64,000 nucleotides of DNA from Pyrenochaeta sp. MPI-SDFR-AT-0127 (Eukaryota > Ascomycota > Dothideomycetes > Pleosporales > Cucurbitariaceae): contig JAGTJM010000009.1 in NCBI GenBank assembly GCA_020747015.1, positions 248,001 through 312,000 on the forward strand. The letters run 5' to 3'. Positions 33,895 to 44,643 of the stretch are shown here, in pieces. The translations under genes and the position numbers were made by a program. Numbering within the stretch: position 1 is the first letter of the stretch; each line of letters begins with the position of its first letter. Below the pieces are notes generated by a model. It saw only the letters and a list, made by a program, of their open reading frames with translations. It searched no databases and was not told the DNA's origin.

Positions 33895-36207
33895 CCAATT
33901 TCCCAGGCTCAATAGAGGATCTTTTTTTTAACGCTATGGCGTTTTTGCTGGCGAATGGGCGTAATGTTATTGTGACGAGCATAGCATGATTCATCTCTCG
34001 TCTTGCTGGCTGATACTGGGATGGTTTTATACACGATATATTTCTTTTTGTCATCTGCTCTCACCTGAGGGTTTGATCGAGCTTTGAGCGCCTTTATCTT
34101 TTGTTTAATCATTTGAGCTAACTTCGGCCTTATTCTAAGAGAAAAAGCCTTTGTGATAGTGTCTATCTTTTAGATTGGAAGAAGTGAGAATTAGGGTCTC
34201 TAAAAGAGAGACTCTATCGGACAAGGGATATAGACGTTAGATATTGATCAACTAGTGTTGATGCTATATGATAATCACCATATAGCAGAGTTTTGCTCTG
34301 TATATCGCCCAACTTCGGGGGTCCTGACGAATCCCCTGCATAGATAGCTCCACTACCTGAAATGCAATGAACTTGGCCAGGCTATCCCAAGTTGTTTCCT
34401 CAAGAAAAACAGAGCAAGATAGTGATGTCGGTCAGTGAGCCGCCTTTGGTCCGCATTCCAAGAGCAAGAGTTTAATACTCGCAATGTCCGCTTTGGCCCA
34501 TGGCGTCAAAGTTCAGGGGGAGGCAACCCCTGACATCCATGATGCTTGTCCAATGAAAGCATCGATATCCTTGATGTCACAGCGTGGTTATCCTACTGAA
34601 CATCGTATAGAACGCACGCATGCCTCTTTTGTTCATTTCCTCATTCCACCCTCCTGCTAGTCAGCCAAAGACGATAGCTTCACTCTTTGTCATGTGCGAA
34701 ACGCACATGCAGTCTGCCAAGGGGCTTGAACACTGGTGAGCATACTAAGGCTCGATGCTGTGCGAGAACAAGGCGCTGAAGACGATACTTGTACTTTCAC
34801 AAAGGCCCTGACACTGACGGATCTGTTGTTGGACCGCAGTGGGCTCAATTCTAGCTTAAGATCCGTGCGCATGACGAAGTGCTTGAATTGCCCCTATCGC
34901 GTGTGGTGAGCTCTCGAAGGCAGGTAGTATCGTGAGAACGAGGAGTGGCACAGAGAGACCTTTGTGAATAGGGTCAGCGATAGAAATCACTATACGGCTC
35001 TATGATCTGTGAACGAGTCGATACCAGTGACTGGAGGAACACCCTGGTAGGTGTTGCGGCTAATGACGTGGAATTATGAAACTTGAATGAAGCAACCTCA
35101 ATGAAGCTTTGGGAAGTGGGAGGCCGGCATTATGCGGACAACAATAATTCTCATGAAGTAAACTGTGCAATGATGGCAAGTTGTCTTGCAGACAGCTAAT
35201 GATGTGGTAATAGTAATGGGAAACATTACGCAAATTTGGAGCATTGCCGCCTTCAGTACCGCATGGCTAGTCTCAAGACGTCGATTGCAACGGTTTGTAA
35301 TTTTTGGTATTTTTGTCTTATAATCATTGTACCACTCCCATGAACGTTTTGCAGACGCACTGTACCATGACATTACCGACATCTTTGCAATCTCGTCGTA
35401 TACAAAGCTTTGCGAATGCTGGGCGAAAGTGAGAACAGCCGTTCGTAGCCAATCAAGAGTGAGACTTTCGTGGCTAGCCGAATTGGGGCGTAGCGCACCC
35501 AGGCTGAGATCTGCTCAGCATCGCTTCATTCAGTTGCGCACAGCCAACACGACTTCCAACACCTTCGACAATACCTGAGACTTGCTCTATAAGTGTCCCT
35601 TGTTTAGACTCTTTAAATCCTGATAGCAGCCACCGGCCACCCACGTCGCCTCTTCTGCTTAATACGTGCCACGCGAGCATCTCCAGCTGTTCCCGTCCGC
35701 GAAGAGGAGCCACCTCGTTCTCAGTGAGTAAACCATCTACACAGACATTAAAGGCTCTGTAGCTTGGTTCTCGAGTATGCAATGAGGTCCTAGTCTTGTG
35801 ATTGGGCCTTTGCATCATAAGATTAAGCAAGTCATTGTGCTACTTTGCAGACACTGATCACGGCAAGTCAAACCCAGCTGCATCACCCACCATTCTGAGC
35901 TCTTTGGATGCGCTGCGTTTTAAACGGAATATTCACAGCTTAAGCAAAGCCGAACCTGAGCCTCTACTTCTTGCTTCTGGCACATTTGCGGTCAACGGCT
36001 GACACGGCTTGCTTATAGCGTCTTCAACCGTTAAACCACTCTTCTGGGCGGAGCGTTGTCGAACAGGCTACATAGGACAAAATTTGTTTGTAAGTACTTA
36101 TCATTTGCGTAAGCGTCAGCAGCGAAAGCTTGCGCTGCATACTCTGAGGCCAGGTCACGGGCTGATGGCTCGTCTTCTCATTACCAGGTCTCACGCACAC
36201 AACAACC
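33895..36207. other. Long intergenic region with no recognisable gene
   Basis: 2.3 kb. The left part (33.9-34.3 kb) is AT-rich, presumably the 3' UTR of the upstream gene. The right part is presumably promoter of the gene at 36208. Small ORFs (34690-34872, 35098-35382, 35474-35830, 36009-36224) overlap on both strands and show no motifs. No tRNA or other structured RNA was recognised. Confidence 0.5.
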
Positions 36208-39200
36208 ATGCCGCCAAAGCGTAAGAGCAAAGCGACCAAGGTCGAATCTGTCTCGCCCTTGAAAATGCCGCGTACGTTCGCCTTGTCTCGGGCATATATT
36301 GCTATTCTTCGTCGCCACGATCATGCTAACATGTTGCTTGCTTGGCATAGCCGGGAGCAAAATTAGCGCGGTCTCTAACAGGCGAACTTCGCATAGTCTT
36401 CACAAGATGTCGCGCTTGACACCTTCCGTACCATTCCAAATGACAACACGACGCGGTGCAAAGACGACATCTAGCCACACGAGCCCCGCTGGACCATCCA
36501 GCGCAAGCTCTGGCAGCCGTCGCAGCTCTCTGGATGATATTGCGCCGTACGAGGATGCCCCTTCAGACCTTGAGGATGCGCGACCAGCCAAGCGCAGCCG
36601 AACATCGACCGATTCTGGTTCGCCGCAAATGTCCACTGGCTCTGCTGACAACAAAATCCCCATGAATGGAACGCAAACGCCTGAGCTGCAGCGACCCGTG
36701 TCTGGTGCGACTTTGACGGCTCCAAAGGCAGCCGGGAAGAAGAGGCGCGCATCAGACGACTCGACGCAATCCAGCAAAACACTCAGCGCTCGCCAAAACG
36801 GTGTTCTCACCCGTACCCAAAGCGATGTCTCCGAGCAGCAACCGCGCAGGAAAAAGCGCAAGACAACAGAACCAGCCGCAGAGCCCACAGACCAACCGCC
36901 AGAATTGACTGACGCCAGTACGGCACCCAATTCCCCTGAGCAGATGCCAGATGTCGACGGCAGCCAAAGCCTGCACAACCTTCTGCCAACCAATGGCGAC
37001 GCCCCTGCGAAGTCCGGCAGGCGTCTGCCCGGCCGTCGACGCCAACCGCATCCGGACATTAACATTGAAGTCGATTTGCGTCGACAACTCAACCTCAAGA
37101 TGAGCTATCGTAGTCTTGCAAAAGTTCAAAAATCTTTATTGGAGGAATTGTCCAATCGCACTATTAAAAATTTGGACTTGGGGCCCAACTACCACGCGCA
37201 ATGTCCAGAGTTCAAACCACTCATGGCTACATTGGACCAACGTCGCGACAGCCGTCTGGACGAAGTCAATGCCATGCGTAATTATCGACTTGAACAGTTG
37301 GAGCGATTGCGTGTTGCTGAAGACCGTATTCAAAAGGAACAGTATATTGTATGTCATACCGCACATACCCTGTTTTTCTCCGTAGCTGACTGGGAAGCAG
37401 AATCGATTTCAAGAACTGCAAGATGACTTCTTACTACAATGCTACTTTCGCATGAAACAAATAGAGCGAGAGATAATGGTGCAAGCGGCAGACGCTACGG
37501 ATGATGAAGTAAGTTGTACTACAATCATTGCATTCTCATTCTAACCTTGTACAGGACAATGTCCTTCCACCAACTTATACTGATGAGCCACGTTATGATG
37601 TCGACTCTCGCATTGGCTCAAAGTATGCTTCTCGTAGCAGAGCTTATGTTGAGGCCGACAAAGAGCTTCAAGACGACGCAAGACGCAAACGATTTAATGA
37701 AGCACGGGGTGCATTTGTCAAGCAAGATGAAGATGCGGATGACTCAATTCAGGACTCGGTTGATGGGTTTGCAAGATTTTCTGGGCCTGACCGCTCAGAA
37801 GCTGTCGCACATCATAACATTACCTTCCTTGCTGATGCCGCTCTTGAAATTGAGAGGACGCCGTCACCAGAACAACCAAAGGTCCCAATGGTCCAGGTCA
37901 TTCCGAACGAGCATGCTTCCCTTCTTATGATGCTTGCAGACCTGTCAGCACAACAACCACACAAGGACAACACTCAAGACCTGCAAAGCCACAACCAACA
38001 AGCCCAACACCAGATACAGCCACCTCTGTGTGCTACAACACCCATCATTAAGCAAGAGCCTCCGAGACAGATTTCACCGATCACTGCTCCACCAGGTATA
38101 CCACTGGTCATGCCATCGCAGGCTGCGCATAGCAGCCCAATCAAACCCTCTCAGCCAGCAGTAGACTTGACTCAAGAGGCGTCTAACCAAAAATTTGGCA
38201 GCCTGAACGTCGAAAAGGAGATTGATGCCCCAAAACAAACCACACAGGCGAGAGTATCAACGCATCGAATCATGGACATCTTGAACGTTGACCAAGAAGT
38301 TCCTGTCTCGAAATCACGAGAAGTTCAACCATCAGTTCGAGAGCCAAGTACTCCCTCGGGACGAAATGTCGCTAGTCAACATAATACGCCGTCGCAAAAT
38401 GCCCTTCGAGTTGATGCAATTGTTAATAAAGAGGCCCCACCGATTGACCAGGCCTTGATGGATGCACTAGGTGGAGCCTTGCCACCACCCAGTAACCCCC
38501 CATCATCACCACCGTCAAACGCTCAGTTATGGCCAAGGTCAAGTGTTGGGCCGTCAAGCGAATCTGAGGATGCACTTCGTCGAAGAGATCCCTTACGGAA
38601 GCTCAGGGAACTTCTGGATAGGAAAGCGCGGGAACATGGTCGAGAGCCAGCTGAGCGATCTCAATCCGAATACTGGCTCAAACCAGACCACACAAGGTTC
38701 CGGCATTCTCTTCCGGGAAACATGCCTGAGCAGGAACGAACCAGTGTTGCACAGTATGACCCAACAAGGCCGTCTGCCGGGCTGTATGGTGCATCTCTTG
38801 GTACTGTCATAGGCTATAATCCAGCGAATCGTCGTGGCTCCCAGGACCAAGGACCTTCACATTGGGAGCGTGACAGGCAAATGAGCGGGTCGCAAGCTCC
38901 TCAGCATGTGACCACCTCACCTTACCAAGGGAGTGCTCCTCAACTTTACCAGGGTGAGCACATCAAATCCGCACAGACTCCACCCACGCATCAGAGCCCG
39001 TATGCCCCGCCTCCTGGATCATTACCACTTCCGCCTAAGCCACCTGGACCTACTCCATCTGGACCCATCAACTTCCGCTTTGCGCACTATGACCCTGCTC
39101 CATCCAGATCAGCATACCAGCCATCATCACCAAGCTATCCACCAGCGTCCCATGCTCCTCTCGTGCCCCCGCCACCGCAGTACGCTCCTGGATACGGAGG

Positions 39201-39585
39201 TACGTCTGTGTATCAAGGTGGCTATGTTCCACCTCCCGGATCTTTCCAAGCGCCACCTCCTCCTCCATCTAGCTTACCTCCTTATCCGCCACTCAAGATA
39301 CATCAGTACGGCGGTCAACCTATACTACCTGCAAACATGGCTCCACCTCCACAATCAGGACCCCCAATGACTTTCGTCGGGCCTCCCGCACCACCGCCAG
39401 CGTTTTCACCGCCACAAGGCCAACCACCTGGGCCGCACTATGAACAGCGAGAAGGGCAAGGGCAAGGTGAGCGACCACCTGAGCCACAATCACGGCCGCG
39501 GAGGCAATATCGAAGTTATCACGCACCCGGAACTCAATTTAGGAGTTACCAAGGCCCTGGAGAAAATCGACGTAGAGGTGGCTAG
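36208..39585 (+). CDS. Sds3-like nuclear protein with long proline-rich C-terminus
   Basis: Four exons: 36208-36271, 36351-37348, 37401-37508, 37555-39585 (1066 aa, phases agree). The N-terminal 260 residues are basic and Ser/Thr-rich with several nuclear-localisation-like clusters (P-P-K-R-K-S-K, K-K-R-R, R-R-K-K-R-K). Residues about 262-390 form a long charged helical segment. Its pattern L-D-Q-R-R-D-S-R-L-D-E, then N-Y-R-L-E-Q-L-E-R, V-A-E-D-R-I and F-R-M-K-Q-I-E-R-E resembles the coiled-coil core of Sds3, a subunit of the Rpd3L/Sin3 histone deacetylase complex. The next 670 residues are low-complexity and end in a Pro/Gly/Tyr-rich tail with R-Q-Y-R-S-Y and F-R-S-Y-Q repeats. Classical Sds3 proteins are much shorter. 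The family call rests on eye alignment only; another chromatin coiled-coil family is possible. Confidence 0.65.
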
Positions 39586-40400
39586 AAAATCAACACTTCT
39601 CCTGCTTTGACGTGTGAGATCCAGAGTCTAGACGCGGGCCTATCTTTGATTCAGCTGGTCTCTGCGCTGCGGTGGAAAACTCTACGCTATTTGATATTCT
39701 CGCTGGGCCGATACTCATCTACGCACATTGCTGTTTTGGTGAACAGTACCCTGTTTCCTCTTCCTTTTTCTTTTCCATGTCGTTTTGGCTTCCCTTACCA
39801 TCGTCTCGCTACTTTTCTTGCGACCTGTAAAACTATTTCAGGAACGGTGCATCGCGTTGGATAACGCAGATGTGGATTTACCAGATCTCTTTTTTTTTCC
39901 TCTTCCAGATCTGTATCATTCGAGCATGGCGTTTGCATAGCGTGGACAAACTGGGGGTGCCACATGTTTTCCTGATTAACTTTAATCGCGTAAACCTGGC
40001 TTACGATCCACAATTGCTTCTTAATACCATGTAAGGTTTCGCCTTTTATTTTTTTTTATTTTTTTTTTGGTTAAGGTAACCCGCAATGGACAGACACTCT
40101 GAAGGAACTTTTTTTGTTTTAAAATCGCTGGTTTTGGATATGTAGCTTTTTTGTGTGTGCAGTTGTATAATAGTATCTGTCCTTTTTTATAAAATTACAA
40201 TTTCTATCTTACTATTCTCCACGTTAAGGAGCAACAAAGAACCTAAACGGAATTTCCTGAGCTGATTAAATTGTTTGCCATCCTCCAGGACCGAGCTCTT
40301 TTTGTTCCGCGCGGGAAATCCGTCGACGAAGCGACTGTCGGTTCGTAGAGCCTGCTCGAGCACTTCGCGCAGGCTCACGAATCCGTACCATTTCCTCACT
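39586..40400. other. Intergenic, convergent 3' ends
   Basis: 815 bases between the Sds3-like gene and ES2. Several T-runs lie at 39893-40190 (TTTTTTTTTATTTTTTTTTT at about 40050), consistent with 3' UTR and poly(A) signals. No gene seen. Confidence 0.6.
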
Positions 40401-41825
40401 CTACGCCTTCCTCCTCAGCTTTGGCGTAGGAGTCCAATCCTTGCCTTGATTAGGCCTGCTGAAACCCGCAAACTCGGCGTTCTTGGTGGTGGTGCCGCCG
40501 CCCATGCGTTGGAACAACCGTTGCGCCGCAGGAGTCAAGTCGCCCTTGGCCTTTCTGCCAGGTGTCTGCCCGCCCTGCAGGCGTGCGGGCGTAGGTGCAG
40601 ACAAGAAGCGCGGCGTTTCCGACGTGAAGATGCCCAAGCCTGAGCCAGGAGGTTTGCTTGAGTTGGACTGTGGGTTGGAGCGCTTTGCGCCAATCTGGTC
40701 CACCATTCTGTGGTGCATTTTCTCGCGTGCCGAAGATTCATGGAGAGTGAAGGGCGTGGCTTTACTGTTGCTGTCCACGCCATATCTCTCCAGAAGATCT
40801 GTTGGTGCATCTTCCTCACTTTCGCTTTGTTCTGGCGAGTCTGCATCGACAAACGCGTACCCGTTTACTCTTGGTGTCTCACTGCCTGTGAATCCACCTT
40901 CACTGGGGTTCAGTCTTGGGTGTCCTGCAACGGCGTCGCGGACCGCAGATAGTGTTGGACTCGGTGGCCGGATGGGTATCGTATCGAGAGTAGGGAGGCG
41001 TGTGTTATTGTAGCGGACTTGTTTCGGCGGCGCGAGAGAGGCATCTTCTGCTTGTTGCGCTCGTGTTGGGGCCCATGATTCCACGCCTTGGGGCTCGAAC
41101 ATCAAGTTGTTGAACGCGGTGTGTTTATGTGAATCAGGCGCTGCGGGTCGATCGTCGAGGTCCTGGCTTGGTCGGGTGCTCAACTCCAGTTGCCGCGACT
41201 GCAAATTCTCCGGTCGTGCCTCGATAACCTTTCTCTGTGCAATGCGCTGCTTACTCGCATACATGTTGCCCTCTCTCAGCCATACGCTGTTCTCAAACTT
41301 GGCCTTGTTCTGCTTGTCGATGATCTGGCTAAAGCTCTCTTGATCTTCGCTTGTGTATTTCGCCTGGAATGCACCCAAGGTCATGGTCAAATCGACAGGA
41401 TCAATTTTAGCCAACTCTTGCTCACTCTCATCTGCCTCTGCTTCTGTGGTGCTGACAGGCGTCTCTGCACGCCATACACTCGGCGTCTTCTCCTGGGCTG
41501 CGCCTGCACTGATAAATCTAGTCCGCTCTGTCCCCTTCCTCAGTCCTGTTGGCCCGGGTGTCATGACTTGAGTAAGCTTCTTCCCCGCTTCTCGGATCCA
41601 TGGCCTGTCTTTGCTCTCTATAGCGTCAAGGTATTCACGCTGCGCATCCGCTTCGGCAAGGCCTGGGAAGAAGTCGCGGCGGATGATGTGCGAGACCGCC
41701 GAGGTGTATGTCTCTTCGTCTAGAACAATAGAAGGGCGCTTTATTCGTTTTGGTGCGGGAGGCGGTGGCATAAGTGCGCCTGGTGCGCTGCGCTTCGCGA
41801 GTGCCTTGGAGTTGGAGGAGGACAT
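40401..41825 (-). CDS. Nuclear protein ES2 (DGCR14 / Bis1 family), spliceosome-associated
   Basis: One exon, 474 aa. ES2-family proteins associate with late (C-complex) spliceosomes and help splice-site fidelity. Family marks: an N-terminal V-L-D-E-E-T-Y followed by I-I-R-R-D-F-F-P near residue 45; the D-L-T-M-T-L-G-A-F-Q-A-K-Y-T-S-E-D block near 165, with S-F-S-Q-I-I-D-K-Q-N just after; F-N-N-L-M-F-E-P in the middle; and the terminal region with A-Q-R-L-F-Q-R-M and a basic last stretch. Pro-rich linkers and T-P motifs suggest phosphorylation. The gene ends near the poly-T-rich spacer and lies in the same orientation as the downstream-coordinate eIF6 gene. Confidence 0.9.
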   Translation of the reverse strand: MSSSNSKALAKRSAPGALMPPPPAPKRIKRPSIVLDEETYTSAVSHIIRRDFFPGLAEADAQREYLDAIESKDRPWIREAGKKLTQVMTPGPTGLRKGTERTRFISAGAAQEKTPSVWRAETPVSTTEAEADESEQELAKIDPVDLTMTLGAFQAKYTSEDQESFSQIIDKQNKAKFENSVWLREGNMYASKQRIAQRKVIEARPENLQSRQLELSTRPSQDLDDRPAAPDSHKHTAFNNLMFEPQGVESWAPTRAQQAEDASLAPPKQVRYNNTRLPTLDTIPIRPPSPTLSAVRDAVAGHPRLNPSEGGFTGSETPRVNGYAFVDADSPEQSESEEDAPTDLLERYGVDSNSKATPFTLHESSAREKMHHRMVDQIGAKRSNPQSNSSKPPGSGLGIFTSETPRFLSAPTPARLQGGQTPGRKAKGDLTPAAQRLFQRMGGGTTTKNAEFAGFSRPNQGKDWTPTPKLRRKA

Positions 41826-42375
41826 GGTGGGTTGAGGTGATAGTGGGGATGAGGGCTGGCCGACGAAGGGAATGGTGGGCTGCGGTTGCCAGTGAGATTT
41901 AGGGCCAGGGAATCATCACGAAGTGCTGGAGTCGGCTCAGCTCTGTGTCGGCGTCAAGAGGGGTTGTGGTGGAAGTCTGGCGCAATGTGACTTTCCTGGC
42001 ATGGCGTTGCCTTGCTTTGGGAGATTCGCGTTCACCGCCTTTGGCCTTGTCCAACAACGGGTTTCTGAAATAACAAACGGTTGAAGCGGAAACAAATCAC
42101 ACAAATAGCTATGATAACTGATGTCTGGTCTGCGCGAGACTTTTATATAAGTGACCCGCCCCCGAGAGCATCACGTCCGCCAGCTCAAGTCCACAGATGA
42201 CAACCATGATTGAACCAGTCCATTTTGTGCATCAGAGAAGCAATTCATAGGCAGAATCGAACTCTGGCCCTTACTGCGCCCTTTTTTTCAGGCGCTATGC
42301 GCCTATATCTTTGAAGCCCCTCATGCCATAAGTGCCGAAAGTCGAGCACTAGGCTGATTTTTCGACAAGACCGAC
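41826..42375 (-). promoter_or_regulatory. ES2 promoter / eIF6 3' flank
   Basis: 550 bases between two co-oriented genes. It contains a perfect hairpin GGCGC-TAT-GCGCC at 42291-42303 preceded by a seven-T run, and a T-arm-like stretch (minus strand, 42251-42272) that does not fold into a tRNA. No ORF. Confidence 0.45.
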
Positions 42376-43369
42376 TCAGTAGAAAGATTCCACCATAGCA
42401 TCCTTATGTGTTGTATTAATGTTACTGGGCCCGTTGCCCTCGCCAAGCCTGAATACAGACTCAATGACTGATAGCTCAGTTGCTGTTGTGTCGAGGCCTG
42501 ATGTATCCTGTTAGCGTCTGGTTCAAAATGCGAGGAGGTTTCCATTGCAAGCTCACCAGTGACAGCCATCCAGTCGTTAACCACCATTCCTGCACCAACA
42601 ACAGCACTTCCTCTGTTAACACTTCCAGCTACAAGAGGTACTTGAAGCAAGCTTGATAATTCATCCTGGTCCTGGATGGATGTTTTGGGATGTACGATAC
42701 CGCCTTGATTGCTCAATGCCATGTATGAGCCCGTCAGTACATTGTCCGCAATAGTTTGTCGGAACACCTCAACACCCAGCACATCTGCTATTATTTCCTC
42801 TGTCTCACGTTCGATATCTGGATGTACAAGGGCGACGTGGTCGTTGCAACATATGACGTTGCCAAGCGCTGATAACCGTTCTTCTATGCGCTGAATCTTG
42901 ACGCTGTCTGGAATGGAATTTCGAAGGTGCTGAAGTTCTTGGTCTGTGGTGGTAGTGGGAACAAGGAGTCCCTTTTTGTTGCTGAGACACTAAGAGTCAG
43001 TCGTTTTCTTTGACTTCGCGTTTTGCGCAAGGCAGGCGGCGCTGTGAGACTTACCCAGCAGTCAGTCTGCCGACTATCCTGGTGCCTGCTATCGTCGCAT
43101 GGCAGATGGGTATGACATCTTGGAGTTCGGCCTCGAAGACACTGTTGCGCTTACATTAGCTGTGTGAGCATGTCGTGAACACATGGGCGCTGCCGCACCT
43201 GTAGAAGTTTTCTGACGCTCCGACGGCGACAATGGCGTACGCGTTCGTAAGAGTGGAAAAAACGCCGACTCTGCACCGTCAAGTATTAGCACTGCTTCGC
43301 CAACAGACTTAGCCACCACATGCGGGCCACCTACTCGTTCGAGTTCTCGAATTGGGCGCGGACAGCCAT
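42376..43369 (-). CDS. TIF6: Eukaryotic translation initiation factor 6 (60S anti-association factor)
   Basis: Five exons: 43369-43335, 43270-43199, 43141-43055, 42981-42557, 42497-42376 (246 aa, phases agree; yeast and human proteins are 245). The sequence matches eIF6 throughout. It starts M-A-V-R-A-Q-F-E-N-S-N-E with V-G-V-F-S-T-L-T-N-A-Y, continues F-E-A-E-L with I-P-I-C-H-A-T-I-A-G-T-R-I-V-G-R-L-T and K-G-L-L-V-P, and ends H-K-D-A-M-V-E-S-F-Y. The protein binds the inter-subunit face of pre-60S ribosomes in nucleolus and cytoplasm. It blocks 40S joining until released by Sdo1/Efl1. The five pentein-type repeats are encoded across all exons. Two of the introns have nearby alternative acceptors, and the chosen ones restore the family sequence. 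Confidence 0.96.
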
Positions 43370-44643
43370 GATTGTTGTGTGCTTCTGTGAGGTCGTAGGG
43401 TGTAGTAGTGGTTGGGTTGTGCAGATGTGCAATTTTACAGTCTTATGGGCTGTATAGTGTGAGAGAGTCGCCGGTCGCCTGTCTGGAGAGCTCTGATTGT
43501 TGCTGTTGCGCGCAAAACTGAGAGAAGCGGGGACTTTTTTGTACACAGCGACATCATGACCCCGCCAGCCCCCGATCAGGACTAGTCTCTTGGCGATTTC
43601 GACTCATCTTGAGTGAGAGGTCGTCAACACGCACAAGGCCATCCTTTGGCCACGGTTGTGGCATGGTGCTGCTGTGGCTGCTATGACTGTTCATGATAAG
43701 GCGCTTCGCGCAGCTGTTGCGATGGCCCTGCGTATGCATTTGTGCACAAGACAGCCGACCGTGGTTTGTGCATGAGACGTCTCTCATTTGCGGCTCAGGC
43801 ACATCCCCGTGCAAGCCTTGCGCCCTCCTAGTCAGCATGGCACGTCCACTACTCGAGACAAGTCACGATCCTGTGCATTTGCGCTGCGCACGATCTAGTC
43901 ATGTTCGAAGACATGGTGTCGCCTAGCAACATCTCCGACCGTGGCTTAGAACAGCCCGTCTACAACCAATCATACTACATTCGAGACGAGCCAATGCCCG
44001 GTACTTGATCAAGAACCCATGATATTGCCGTCGCATCAATCTGTTGACGTAAACCGCATAACTATAATTACAATCATCATATAGTTCTCCAACACGACAT
44101 TACCAGGGAGCGTGCACGGTCGTACAGCCGCTCTAGATCACCAACCACCCACATGGGTCCCCCAGTCCCTCTTCCCGGTCCTATTCGGACGCTTCGAACA
44201 TTGAAGAAATTATATTTTGTGGTGCCTGAGCTGTACAAAGCAAATGGGTAATCAAGAAGCGAAAAAAAAACGGAACGCCCCGCTAAGTTATTCCATGCAA
44301 GATCCACATGTAATGCATCGACTCGGGTCTATGCCTGAAAGAAATGGTTGTACAATAGCGGCAGCATACATTCGCAACAATAGCCTCAGAATGAGATGTG
44401 ACGACATGTCGGATACAACACCATGCCGTGAGACATAGCTGGAAAAAAAGAAACATTAATGTGCGTTAAAGGCATGAATATGTCGTAAAGAGGTTCATTA
44501 CAGAGAAATTCTCGTGCAAGAGATAAGCGCAGATGGCGAGGGAGCAGGCGAAGAGGAGGAATGACAGATGACACGAGCAGATGGCGACATTGTACTAGTT
44601 GATGTTGGACGCCGAAACACTATGGCTCGTGAAGCTTCGAACG
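43370..44643. other. Intergenic region, eIF6 promoter and serine-rich gene 3' flank
   Basis: 1.27 kb with no motif-bearing ORF or RNA gene. The right side (44.2-44.6 kb) is presumably 3' UTR of the serine-rich protein gene. Short ORFs at 43554-43838 and 43693-43926 overlap on opposite strands. Confidence 0.55.

Noticed and set aside
36400..37098. 232-aa minus-strand ORF
   Set aside because: Antisense of the Sds3-like gene's N-terminal region; high-Arg/Ser mirror composition.
42251..42285. Possible minus-strand tRNA (T-loop-like GTTCGATTC)
   Set aside because: The T-stem pairs only four bases, and no D-arm, anticodon arm or seven-base acceptor stem at the right spacing could be found.
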